From the NCBI GenBank assembly GCA_029204225.1, contig CM055109.1, positions 17,787,590-17,851,589 of the forward strand: a stretch of 64,000 nucleotides of DNA, read 5' to 3'. The stretch is from Diphasiastrum complanatum (taxonomy: Eukaryota; Streptophyta; Lycopodiopsida; Lycopodiales; Lycopodiaceae). The first letter of the stretch is position 1; each line of letters opens with the position of its first letter. Positions 38,701-51,045 of this stretch are shown one piece after another. The position numbers and the translations under genes are program-made. The notes under the pieces were generated by a model. It did not search any database. It saw only the letters and a list, made by a program, of their open reading frames with translations, and was not told where the DNA came from.

Positions 38701-38849
38701 CATTCTCCCGTCTTGGATACTACAATTGGTTTGGTTCCGGTTGATGTGGTGTTACTGCTACAGCTCCTTGTAAGGCTTTCAGTTTTTGGTCAAACTACGC
38801 TGTAAGTTGCTCCATCTGCTGTTTGTGTAATTTTGTCATTTGCTCCAAC

Positions 38850-39455
38850 AGCAGTTATGTGGATAGAGCAGATGCGTTTGATGATGATGATGTGATCGAG
38901 GGAGTAGGAGTATGGGTGGATGGATATTCGTCGTCAGATCCCTCAGCCAAAGGAGAAACATAAACTATTGAAACCAAAAAGCATGAACTTGAAAGCAATT
39001 GAAAACAACAAGAGCAATAGAAAGCATTGAATCGCAAATGAAGATGCTTCTCTTCCAAAATTCGTAGAGTTTCCTCCTTCTCATTAAGCATGAAAATAGT
39101 GTACAAATGGTGCCTTTTTATAAAATGGGGAAGGCCCTTGCCTCTCAATCCTATTGGCTAATATTCACAATGATCCTATCCATTCATCTTGGACCCAACT
39201 TGATCCAAGGGTCCACAAAAAGTACATTGGTAATCACAAGATTCATGTGAGTCCCAATTTAGACCCAACTTTAAAAGGTAATCTCTAAGGTTAAAAATGA
39301 CTTTGGGCCTCTAGTTTTATTTTAATTCCAAGGCCCAAGTCAAGTTTATTTTATTTACAACTTTACTTGCATGCTCATTGGGCCATGGGCTTACGCGCGC
39401 ATGATGCCATGCCCTCGCAACACATTTTATTGGATGATTTTATTTATTTACACTT
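38850..39455 (-). repeat. Putative 5' LTR/leader of the gypsy element
   Basis: On the minus strand a TATA-like TTTTATAAAAAGG (plus about 39113-39125) is followed by sequence running into a short frame that merges with the gag remnant. The upstream half is AT-rich with CCAATA and CCAATAGG words. No second LTR copy is present for comparison, so its ends are inferred. Confidence 0.5.
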
Positions 39456-42213
39456 TGTTGGGAATACCCCCAACATATTCTCTAGTAGTCTATCTCTGAA
39501 ACTCGACTTAGTATGACACATAGCAAATCAAAGCACTTTAGTGCATAAACGGTTATAGAGCCATAGCTCTTAATTCCGATAAAAGTAACATGCATTATTG
39601 AACGATCCTAAAACAAGATATATTTGAGGAGAACTTCCATTATTTAGACTCCATCAATGGTATCAAGTTATCATCTTATCTTACTTTTCCAATAGTGGTA
39701 TCTAAGCCTGAGTCGATCTTTCACTTCCGATACTTCTCCCCAACATTGGTATTAGAGCGGGTCCTTCATTAATCTGCTCAATGCTCTTATCAAAGAAAAT
39801 TCTACATGAATGACTATTCCAATAGTAGTAATTGAGTTGTTGACTTTAGTTGATGGTCTCAAATTATTTCAGTACATTGTTGGTAAAGTTTCAACATATT
39901 ATTTCATTGTTGATATATCAATTTTTGGTTATTCATATTGCATTCTACTTGAGTTTAGAGTTTGCTTGTTATCAACAATTTGAGGTTCCATCCCCTCTTT
40001 TACGGATTGTGAGCTGAGATCATGACGAAAAGATCACTTGTCACTTGTAGAAAGGAGATTCATACAACAAAATACAAAAAAAAAAAAAATTGAAATATTT
40101 TTGAGGATGCTATACCACCTAAAGTAAATGCTAATAATTGGATGACTTTGCTATATTACACTGCAAGATGGAAGCAGTAGTTCGTCTTGGCATTGAATCA
40201 TATATCTCAATTTCACTGATTTCATTTCATTATTCTTCAATCACTTCTTGATTTTGTAACAGTTTCCTATTCTATATGACTGACATTTATATCTTAAGCC
40301 TATTGAGTTTTTGGAGCACATTCTATTTTCATTTTTACTCAATTGTTTCACACTCTCAATAGGCCATTATACTTCCATTCAAATAGAGAAGGTAGAAGTG
40401 TTGCACCTTCAACTTTACAATTAACAAGGCCAAGTTTTGATACTTAAGCACAATCACAATTTAGAACTCTTCTGTCTTTCATTAGCTAGGCTACGAATCA
40501 TTACAATGTAGCTCATAATCTACTTGAAGTAGTAAAACATGGACATTCTTATTATTGTTTTATAAGCACTAAAATTGTCTCTTGAACATGTTGTAGTCAG
40601 ACTTGCGTGAAAAGTCCTTTAAGACTCTACTGCATATTGAGTTCTTTGCAAGTGACATCTTCCTTGACAAGTTCAGCACTTGAGAATTCTACTTAACTGA
40701 AGCAGCTTCATTCCTCAACTGCTCAAGAAGCTATTTTCAGCACTATTATGAGAAGTTTTTACTGTCTTTTCAAAATATTGTAGGCAGCTTATGTTCATTT
40801 CAGCTCACTAAAGTGAAATCTTCACAATAGTAATATCATTCATATTTCAGCCAATCTGACTAGCAAAAAAGAATAGAAATTTGTGTGGCAAATTTCAACT
40901 TAAAGAAATGACTAGTTGCTTTATGCTAACATTTGCCTACTATGGTTACATGTTTTTAACAAATGCAACTTCATGGCAAGTTATTCTTGGAGTAGCAGGT
41001 TAATTTATAAAGCATCTTCCAGTATGAGTCTACTATTACTGAAGAGACACAAATGTTCTTTTAATTGTTCTGCACTCTTGGGTCCACATTAAGGGAAAAT
41101 GATGCGATGTCTTTATGGCTTAACTATGCAACCTATGGGGAACACCATGTTGAATCTTCCTGAATACATGCAGTGATCTTAAGAGAGAGTTTTGGATATT
41201 AATCCACTCCATGTGCGGATTCAACAAATTTCAAAACTGATTTTCTGCAAAAACAGTGGGTTTGCATTTTTGCACATAGAAAATGGCATTCTGCAGAAAT
41301 ATTGAAGATTTATACATTTTGTAGAAATACACAAAGATTGGCATAAGTAAAAAAAAAATATTAAGCCACACAAAATTTGGACTTGATAAAATGCCGAAAG
41401 GCATTGCTTGGCAAAGATATCAACTTTGACCAGTCTGTGAAAATGTCGACTCGAGAAAATGTCGACTTAGTGGAAATGTCGACTTAGAAAAAATACCGAT
41501 AGGTGTTTTTCATCATTTTCATGGTACAACTCAAATTGTAGCTCTTGCTCTGCCTAGGCTAATTCTATCATCATTTGAGTAAAGGCCACTAGTAGATCCC
41601 AAAAAAAAAAAATCAGTTTATTGACTTTGGTACAAAATGATTCTATGACCTTCAAGCTATAGTTGACTAGAGTACAGTTTAGAGAGACATGATGCATATG
41701 AGCTCTTTTTAAAAGAGCGAATATCATCCAAACCATACAATGAGCCAAGTAGGGTGCCTGAATGCTTGATAACTTCAAGACTGCTAACATTCTAGTTGTT
41801 CATCTCTAGGCTATGATTACATTCAGATAGACAGTCACATTCTATCCAGCATGTTCTTTTTAGAACCTGCATCTTAGCCATATATGTATCTTATATTCTA
41901 CATAAGCCTCAACCATGAGTCTCATCATAACAATCTATTATGGTGTATTGCACATACTTTGATTATTTTCGAGTAGAGTATTTATGAAACCTACATAGTA
42001 TGACACACAACAAATCAAAGCACTCTAAAGCATAAATAGCTCTTGATTCCTTACAAAAAATTTGCGGTCATGAACGGTCCTAAAAGATTTATCTAAGGAA
42101 AAATTCCATTACTTACTCCATTAGTGGTATCATAGTAACATCTTATCGTACTATTCCAACAATGGTATTTGAGCCTTAGTCAACCTTCCGCTTCCTACTA
42201 CTTCTCCCCATCA
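39456..42213 (+). mobile_element. LTR-flanked element without recognisable coding (LARD-like)
   Basis: The 5' LTR spans 39456-39745, starting TGTTGGGAATAC and ending TTCTCCCCAACA, with inverted termini TGTTGGG/CCCAACA. One base later comes TGGTATTAGAGC (39747-39758), a copia-type primer-binding site. A diverged direct copy of the LTR lies at about 41967-42213 (shared words TAGTATGACACA, AAATCAAAGCACT, GAACG-TCCTAAAA, ACTTCTCCCC), roughly 70-75 % identical by eye. The 2.2-kb interior has no frame resembling gag or pol, so this is either a large retrotransposon derivative or an autonomous copy decayed beyond recognition. No target duplication was found. Confidence 0.65.
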
Positions 42214-42780
42214 TGGGGGGCATCCAACAAGGTTACCTTGTAGTTTATGTTGGAAGAGAAAGACGACGGTCCGTGATTGCAACTCAATATCTAAACCACA
42301 AACTCTTTAAAGATTTGTTGGTGAGTCGAGTTTAAGTACGTTTGGAGTACTTTATTAATTTGTAACATTCTCATTATATATATATTTAAACTTTGTTCCA
42401 CTTTTGTGCATGAGGGGACCAGGCATGCTCCTCCCTTCACCCATGCATGAGCTTTTTTTGAGCTAAAATTGATGGGGAAGAGGATGCATGTATGGTGCCT
42501 CCTCTCCATGTATGGGCCCCCTCCCATGCATGCATATTGCACCTCCACTTGCCCCACCTCCCCAACTCAAAATTCAAACGCCTCTTTCCCCCTATGCCTC
42601 TATGTCTTTGTCTCTCTCCCTCTTTGTCTCTCCCTCCCTCCCTCTCCACGATCCATCTCTCCCTTCCTCCGTCTCAAGTGCAACGCATCGCTCATCACCA
42701 ACTCCTCGATCAAGATCCTGTGCTCCTGCGCCATCACTGGGCCAGCCTAAAACCCTGCCTAAAACCCTCTGTCCACATTC
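42214..42780. other. Pyrimidine-rich region upstream of the FLA relic
   Basis: After AT-rich sequence, 42580-42780 is rich in CT and CCT, including CTCTCCCTCTTTGTCTCTCC, and has the character of a plant 5' UTR. It contains several ATGCATG words at 42440-42535. No separate gene was recognised. Confidence 0.45.
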
Positions 42781-42783
42781 TCT

Positions 42784-42804
42784 ATGGGGATCTCTCTCTT
42801 CTTG

Positions 42805-42898
<94 letters not shown>

Positions 42899-43328
42899 AT
42901 CACAACTTCTTGGAAGATCAAAATACACCGCCATTCTAGATCAAAACCTAGACTACTCCGTCCTCAACAGCCTCTTGAACATATTGCAGCTACCTCCGAG
43001 ATCAACAGCCACAACAACCTCACCCTCCTCGCTAAAGACAACGTAGCCCTTGCTCCAGTGGTTGCGCGCCTGGGCAATGACCTCACCCTCAACCAGGTTG
43101 CAGACATTTTGTGCTATTGTAGTAGAGCCAGCTCTCCGATGGAATGAGCCTCAGTCCACAGGCAGAGCAGCAGGGCAGCTCAGGTTTGTAAATCTCATAG
43201 ATGGATCAAGCGGCAGCATGAACGTGGGCCTTCCTCTTAAAGGAGCTAGATTCAGTGCAAACATTTTCAATCCGGTCCCAGCTCATCTCCCATTCTCACC
43301 CCTGCTTCCTCTCCATCTCCTGATTTGA
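42784..43328 (+). pseudogene. Fasciclin-like arabinogalactan protein (FLA), broken
   Basis: FLAs are GPI-anchored or secreted cell-wall adhesion glycoproteins with FAS1 domains. Three consecutive stretches fit one FAS1 domain: KYTAILDQNLDYSVLNSLLN (frame 0, 42921-42988), EINSHNNLTLLAKDNVALAP with the H1 block and LTLNQVADILCY leading to the H2 block (next frame, to 43110), then STGRAAGQLRFVNLIDGSSG and PLKGARFSANIFNP (frame 0 again, to 43328). Two compensating frame changes (near 42990 and 43110-43155) and loss of the conserved YH after ILCY show decay. An ATG at 42784 begins MGISLFLAD directly before a CT array lying where the signal peptide belongs. No intron explains the frame changes. Identification rests on motif resemblance and is moderately sure. 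Confidence 0.6.
42809..42897. repeat. CT microsatellite, about 44 units
   Basis: Pure CT array between the putative FLA start and its FAS1 domain; in two frames it encodes Ser-Leu repeats. Confidence 0.97.
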
Positions 43329-43535
43329 CTCCTGAGCTTTCGGCTCCTTTCGAGTCCACAATTGGTTGTGCTTACCCTTCTTCATTTCTACACTTGCTTC
43401 TACTCCGGTCCACATGGTTTTCCTAATTTGTGTAGCCGTGCACAAGTTTATGTGACGGTGATCTAGAGCTTGACATAATAGTTTTATTTTCTGCTGCTGA
43501 AATGCGGTTTCTGCTTGTGGCAGATTCCATTTCTA
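43329..43535. other. 3' flank of the FLA relic
   Basis: Sequence TTCGGCTCCTTTCGAGTCC and following bases are unassigned; the proline/serine-rich tail and GPI signal expected of an FLA were not recognised beyond the stop. Confidence 0.4.
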
Positions 43536-43544
43536 CAGGCAAGT

Positions 43545-44335
43545 CTCTGAACCATCCATCGTTGAACCATCGTTGAAACATCATTGAAGCACTGATACAG
43601 ATGTTATATCATCCATCGTTGAACCATCATTGAAACATCGTTGAAGCACTGATACGGATGTTATAGCATCCATTGTTGGAACCATCATTATAATAATAAT
43701 GTTATTATGTTATAGCATACATCGTTGAAACATCCATTGTTGAACCATCATTATAGCATCGTTGAACCATCGTTATAACACAAAATCGAATCACCAAATC
43801 GTTGAATATCCATCGTTGTGAACCATCATTGAAACATCCATCGTTATAAGACCAAATCGTTGAACCATCGTTATAACACCAAATCGAATCTCTGAACCAT
43901 CCATCGTTGAAGCACTGATACAGATGTTATAGCATCCATCGTTGAACCATCATTGAAGCGCTGATACAGATGTTATAGCATCCATTGTTGAACCATCATT
44001 ATAATAATAATGTTATTATGTTATGGCATCCATCGTTGAAACATCCATCATTAGAAACATCCATCGTTGAACCATCATTGAAACATCCATTGTTGAACCA
44101 TTGTTATAGCATCATTGAACCATCGTTATAACACCAAATTGTTATAGCAAAAACCATCATTGATATAACACCAAATCATTGAAACATCCATTGTTGAAAC
44201 ATCCATCATTGAAGCACTAATACAGATGTTATAGCATCCATTGTTGAACCATCGTTAGCAACATATCTTACCTTAGCATTATTATTATAGCAACGTATCT
44301 TGCGTTAGAATTATTATTATAACACCAAATCATTG
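43545..44335. repeat. Minisatellite of ATCGTTGAACC-type units with higher-order structure
   Basis: About 800 bp are built from variants of CATCGTTGAAC, CATCATTGAA, CATCCATCGTTG and GTTATAACACCAAATCG. A larger unit containing GCACTGATACAGATGTTATA and ATAATAATGTTATTATGTTA recurs with a period near 311 bp (compare 43681 and 43992). The pattern implies nested duplication of short words and then of blocks. Confidence 0.88.
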
Positions 44336-44373
44336 ACAAATGTTTCTCACCTTTTCAAAATGAGCCGAAGAAA

Positions 44374-44375
<2 letters not shown>

Positions 44376-44462
<87 letters not shown>
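44376..44462. repeat. Compound GT-GA microsatellite
   Basis: About 16 GT units (44376-44407) switch directly to about 28 GA units (44407-44462). Confidence 0.96.
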
Positions 44463-44465
<3 letters not shown>

Positions 44466-44593
44466 TATGTAGCGTTGTGGTTTGTGGTTTGTTCACTTCG
44501 TTCAGACCGCAAGCAAGACTTTACAGTGCTGTTGAGGTTCGTTCACTTCGTTTAGAGCATAGGTGAGACTTTGCGATTTGCTTCAAATTTGAC

Positions 44594-44598
<5 letters not shown>

Positions 44599-44648
<50 letters not shown>
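44599..44648. repeat. CT microsatellite, about 25 units
   Basis: Pure CT array 137 bp after the GT-GA array and in opposite sense to its GA part. Confidence 0.96.
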
Positions 44649-44651
<3 letters not shown>

Positions 44652-45595
44652 TAGATCGAGAGCTGGAAAGGAATGGCTTTTAGCTTCTTCTTATCAAGGG
44701 TAATCAATCGATGGCCATCCCATTGTCACCCTTGCTGCCTCCCATCTCATCACTCAATACTGATTTTTTTCATTTTCGTTTAGTTTTACCCGTGCTCTAG
44801 GGAATGGAATGCTTTTTTCCATGGCGAATAAATGTGTAGCTTAATACTACTACTAAGCCATAGCTGCTCCAATGTTGTGGCCTACCAAGTATTGGCTACA
44901 CCATCACCTGCTTTATCTATTCTCTCTCAATGAACGTAGACCTCCCATAGTTTATTGTTAAATCCGTCGCTCAAGATCCTGCTGGCCGAAGCGAAGAATC
45001 AAACTGGATTGGATTCATCATGGTGGCCACTGTTTTGACTTCCATCAAGCTCTACCCTCACATCTAGCCATCACACCAGCGGCCTCCAGATTTTCAAAAA
45101 TCTGGTATCAGTCTGCCTCCAGGTGTATTGAATGCCAACTGCGCTCACATTAGGCACTTCCCACTTCTCAATCCAAAACTTTTAGCGTTGTTCACACGCT
45201 CTCTTGGATACAGATCAAGGGTGCATGATTATTCCACAAGAATAATTCCACAGATGCATCTTTTTCCCTAAAATCCTAGCAGAAGAGAAGGGTTTCAGCA
45301 GTTTAAGCATACTTGAGTTGATGGGAAGGGCAAGTGACATCAATAAAAGCAGGCCTCAACCATCCCAGCTTCTAGGAATCAAAGACCCAGACACAACATT
45401 ACTTTTATCCTCCAAACCCGAATTGACAGGCAAGACATATCCTAACTTCCATTTTGCCAAAAGTGTTCTCTATTTGGATCAAAGTATACAAATTATTTTC
45501 TGAGAACAAGCAAAAAAACCAACTGTCCCATGGGTTTCCACAGTTATCCAGAGTTTCCACACTCAAAAACGAGTTTGAGAGGAGATCACAATGTT
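44649..45595. other. Unassigned DNA
   Basis: Sequence of mixed composition with no recognised frame on either strand. Confidence 0.4.
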
Positions 45596-45598
45596 ATG

Positions 45599-45861
45599 TA
45601 ATCTTGGAGCTTACGATGCTACAGAGACATCCAAAAGCAAGAGTGAGCACCACCTAATGATCCAGAGCTTTAGAACTTGAAGCTAACATCGGTCTTACTG
45701 CAATCTTAGAGCTTCAGATGCTACAAAAACATCAAACAGCAAGAGTGAGTAGTGACCTAATCCAAAGCATAAAAAATTGAAGCTAACAACTGTCGTGCAA
45801 AATCTTACAGCTCCAGATCCTGCACAAACATCAGATGGCAAGAGCGAGTAGCGACCTAACA
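45599..45861. repeat. Tandem repeat, about 100-bp unit, 2.6 copies
   Basis: Units start at 45599, 45701 and about 45799 with the shared pattern AATCTTGGAGCTT, GATGCTACA, ACATCMAA, GCAAGAGTGAG, CCTAAT, GAAGCTAACA. The third unit is partial. Confidence 0.82.
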
Positions 45862-46804
45862 ATCCCGTTTCAAAATTTCAAGAGAATAGAGCTTCAGCCT
45901 ACGATGTGACGCAGCATTCTCACCTCACCTCCGCTCAAACTCTATTCCTCAAGGCACAACACCACCGACCAAAATCAGAAAAACTCAAAAATGATGAGAG
46001 GCGCACTAATCCTTCACTCACAGACTTATGATGAGATTTGAAGAAGAAAAATAGCGTTTCTAGAATCTAGCTGATGCAAAATATGAAGAGAAAAAGAGAA
46101 AAAGTCGAGTGTCTGTCCTGCTGCTCAAGGACGATCACCAATTATTGCTGCTTCACAGAAATGGAAACGATTAAGAGATAAGGAGATGATTGGAAGTTTT
46201 AGGAGGAATAAAAAATGGCGATTTGGTGTTTCTCAAACAAATTTGATGGTGGTATGGCACTCATGCATAACAAAAAAATTTAAGAGTTTAAATCCTCAAC
46301 GACATGTATAGAGCTTAGAGGTCAGATTATTCTGGTAGTCGTGTTCTATGTATAATTTCTCTATTCTAGAAGAATACTAATTCACGAACAATGGATAGAG
46401 GGCTGCTGTGAGATTCGAGCCTTGCCACGGTAAATTCTTTTGGGAATATCCATGGTTTATGTACGAGGACATGGCGGACAATCTGCATCACTTGCTATAT
46501 GATATAGTCGCTCTAGATTCCTGCTTACGTGCAGAAATTCAGGCACTGATGCCTTTGCACCATATGTTTCAAGACGATTTCCTTGCTCTTGGAAGCCATT
46601 GTGCGTAGTAAGCATTTTAGTTACAGTTTTGCTAATTTGTATTCAAAGTTAGACTTTTCGAATAAAATAATATTTTTGTGATGAATCCTTTCTGGTTAAA
46701 ATGTTGCTTGAGAATTAAAACAATCCATGAAGATTATGCACCCACATGACTCACGGTTCACACAGTTCTTCTCTCTCACTCATGGTTTTCACAGTTATCT
46801 CACA

Positions 46805-46805
<1 letters not shown>
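45862..46805. other. Unassigned DNA with one unrecognised 66-codon frame
   Basis: A plus-strand frame at 46408-46608 (FFWEYPWFMYEDMADNLHHL...) has a coding-like look but no family was recognised and no splice context is clear. Confidence 0.35.

Positions 46806-46806
<1 letters not shown>

Positions 46807-46861
<55 letters not shown>
46807..46861. repeat. CT microsatellite, about 27 units
   Basis: Pure CT array in unassigned DNA. Confidence 0.96.
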
Positions 46862-46863
<2 letters not shown>

Positions 46864-49680
46864 CATTATCTACACATTACATGAAGCACAAAAGACGTCT
46901 GACAGTGCAAAACTTTGGCTAATCTAAATTCGCGGAGATAGAGAAATCGTGAAAATTATTTTGAGCTTCAGCAAATTGTTTGCGAATTCTGATAGTGGAT
47001 ATCTGATGAAAAATACTAACTTTTTCTATTGCTAGAAAGTTTGTCAAGGCATCTGCCTTTGCTTGGCCCTTCCATTGTCAATCATTTTTAAAACCTTGGC
47101 AAGTGATGTGGTGGGGCAATAGACCACCCCTCTTTCCAACCTAGGTGTAAGTGTTATTTGAAATGCTTCACCTTGATTGGCTTGTTTGAATCCCTACTAT
47201 TTCTTTTGTCCAATTTTGTTAAGTTTCAACTCAACATGCCGATAGGTCCAAAAAATGGATTCGACCCCTAGCACCTCATGTGCCACATGGTGGCAACTCA
47301 AAGTAAGTATGAAAGGAGAAGAATCCTTTTTATCCCAATGGACCAATGGGAGTACTTTATTTCAAGCAAAGGGCTTGTTGGCAATCAAGTGAGAAACTAA
47401 GAGCTTGTTGGCAATCAAGTGAGAAACTACCTTGAGAATCAATTTATTCTCTTTGGTATATTCTCATCTGTTGTTCGATTGGAGTGGAGCTCCTACCTCA
47501 AGCTCCTTTCATAATTTAGTACATTTTGAGGATTTTTGTGACATATATTACTCTTAGAAGTTTCAAATTTAGTATATGATCACTTTTCAAGTTGCTAGTC
47601 TAATTTTCAAATTTAATATTCAGATTGTCTTGCTATAAGAACTCTCACTTTTCAACTTGCTACTCAACTTTCCAAGTTGTTTTTTATAACATAAATTTTT
47701 TATTCAAAATCGTAGAATGATTTGACCCACACTTTACTTTAAGCTTATTGGCCAGTTTTGTTATTAGATATTTTTTACAAGTTTTAGCACTTTTCAACTT
47801 GGTGGTCAACTTGTGAAGTTACGAGTCAAAATAAATTTTGAGAATCAAGAGTCAAAATAAAGATGTTTACGAAATTTGCCATTATTGACCTTCACAACAT
47901 TTCTTGTCCTAGTCAATGTTTCAAAATGCCATTTTAAATTTAAGGTCAACTTTTCAATTTATTTTTTATGATGCTAATTGCTATTAGAAATCTATGAATG
48001 GTTTGAATCTCAACTTTTAACGTTAGTGATGGTAATGACAAGTGCTCAGCTTTGTATTCTAGAGGCACCTCTAGAACCATAATGTTTGTGTAGATTTAGA
48101 ACCATAGTTTTTTGTGAGCCTTTTATCACAAATTTCAAGTGGATGGCCAATAAGAAGTTGACACATAGCACATGCACAATCTGTCATAGGACGTGCACAT
48201 TCTGGCATGTGCTATGTGGTAGCTGTCATTTTGGTAAAATGTGCATTTGCTATGTGACGACCTATCATTGGTTGTCCACATGCACATTCCTCCAAAAAAG
48301 AAAAAGTAAAAATTAAATTGCACAACCCCCAAAAAAAAGCTTTGCACATGGCATTACATAGGGGAAGGGTCGACTTTCCTTCGACCTTCTGCCCTAGTTG
48401 ACGGCCCGCAAGCTCCCCCGCCCTCGACAATCCACCTTCCAAGGCACAAGGCCCACAAATTAGGGGGAGGTTCACGATATTTTCTTGTCCTTGTCAACTT
48501 TTCAAGTTGCAAATGAAGTTTAAAGTGAGTTTTGACATTGTTGTTGGTTGTTGATGTTCATAATATTTTCTTGCCTTTAACTATGTCCAAAGTGGGCTTT
48601 ATGCACAATAAGCTAGTGCAATTCAACATCTACAATAATTCTTGTCCCATTACCATCTAATATGGGTATTCCTAACATGTCAATTGCTAAGTTTTTGACA
48701 TACCTCAATGTACTTCAAGTTAATAATATTTGGCAATGTATTAGAGGGTATTGACCAATTTTAACAACCTTGTATTTGGCTTTTCATAGTCATCGGATAT
48801 CAAAAGAAGCTAGCTTTAAGAAAATGCAAGTTATAACAACGACCCTAAACTAATGGTTGGTAACTAAATGACTCCATACCTACTCGAACTATTTGAGACT
48901 CAAGATGGCCTCTTTTGAAGGATGACAAAAGGACCTAATTGAGACTAGAACTTGCCTCTTTAGAAGGACAAAAGATAACCTGCTCATATGAAACTTGGGT
49001 CTTGGGTATAACTAAAGACAAATACTTAATCACTTGCAACGGTGGTGGCTAATGGACATCGCCGTTTGCCCACCAATTGAGCTTTGACAAACTTTCAAAG
49101 TATCGGACTTTTCTCCCTCAACATTGATTGAGACTCTAGCTTGCAACCACAAGAAGCCACCCATGGTACTTAAATACTAAGTAGCGATACTATTTTGGCC
49201 ATGACACATATCAAATACTCATTCCTTGAACCTTTTTCACCCCTATCCAAGCTTAAGATTTTCTCCCCCCTATAGCATGAATGGATGGCGGGGCCAAACA
49301 CATACATCCCATAAAGATACCATTGCACCTCTTTGTGAGCTAAAGACAAATAATTATTAACGTCATAGCCAATGATATAGAGCATGAAGAGTCCTAGGTG
49401 TTTGCACCATCTATTTATGCTATAGCAATCATTCCTCAACATTACATTTTGATGAAAACTTTAAAAAAGATTTACTCAAAAGATTTTTGTGTCCGGTTGA
49501 AAAGCGATAAATAGTGCAAAGCTTAAGACACCTCAAAAAATTTTAAGTTCACTGTTATTCATGTGCATGTTTGATGGAACATGTGACCTTTCTTACAAAT
49601 AGATTCTAAAAACGTCGTGGTTATAACATTAAAGGGCATAATATAAACTTTGAAAGTAACCTTGGCTATTGTGATTCCCA
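46862..49680. other. Unassigned AT-rich DNA
   Basis: No gene recognised. It contains a 30-bp tandem duplication at 47371-47430 (unit GGCTTGTTGGCAATCAAGTG...) and repeated words TTTCAACTTGCTACTCAACT / TTTCAAGTTGCTAGTCTAA around 47500-47830, perhaps a decayed tandem repeat. Confidence 0.45.
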
Positions 49681-49681
49681 A

Positions 49682-50840
<1,159 letters not shown>

Positions 50841-50944
50841 GGTAGATGCTTTTACTGGTCAGCCCGAACCTAAGCGCTGGGTTCGGACCGAGCCTAGAGT
50901 ACCTCCTCTTCTCCACCTCCTCCGTCTTCTCCTTGGCTTCTCCC

Positions 50945-50977
<33 letters not shown>

Positions 50978-51045
50978 TTACTCTTCGCTCTTCGTCTTCT
51001 TGTGTTCGAGCAAAAGCTCGAGGGATTTGAGTTTAATTTAGTATC
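50841..51045 (+). promoter_or_regulatory. Probable 5' leader region of the invertase gene
   Basis: A CT-rich block with a CT microsatellite at 50945-50971, then TCGTCTCTTTACTCTTCGC, is typical of plant 5' untranslated leaders. A possible first splice donor is GTATCTGG at about 51041, and CGCAG just before the start codon at 52228 could be the matching acceptor. This is inference from composition and splice-like words; no TATA box was assigned. Confidence 0.35.

Larger units (their letters stand above)
34574..39455 (-). mobile_element. Ty3/gypsy LTR retrotransposon, decayed
   Basis: Minus-strand order from right to left is LTR-like leader, gag zinc-knuckle region, protease, reverse transcriptase, RNase H, integrase zinc domain, the Ty3/gypsy arrangement (integrase last). 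The copy has numerous frameshifts and stops, lacks most of gag, and is cut in the integrase at about 34574, so the 3' LTR is lost. A 20-bp palindrome at 39456-39475 lies at its right border and is shared with, or belongs to, the next element. Confidence 0.88.

Noticed and set aside
39456-39475. Palindrome TGTTGGGAATACCCCCAACA as a transcription terminator
   Set aside because: Its position at the start of a repeated block ending CCCCAACA next to a PBS fits an LTR terminus; plant Pol II terminators are not of this kind.
43545-44335. CRISPR-like array of repeats
   Set aside because: Units vary in length and sequence, are not separated by unique spacers, and the genome is eukaryotic.
48086-48475. 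Frames with Cys/His-rich residues (CTICHRTCTFWHVLCGSCHF) suggesting a zinc finger
   Set aside because: The residues come from a repeated TGTGCTATGTG-type word; spacing matches no finger family and the frame is short.
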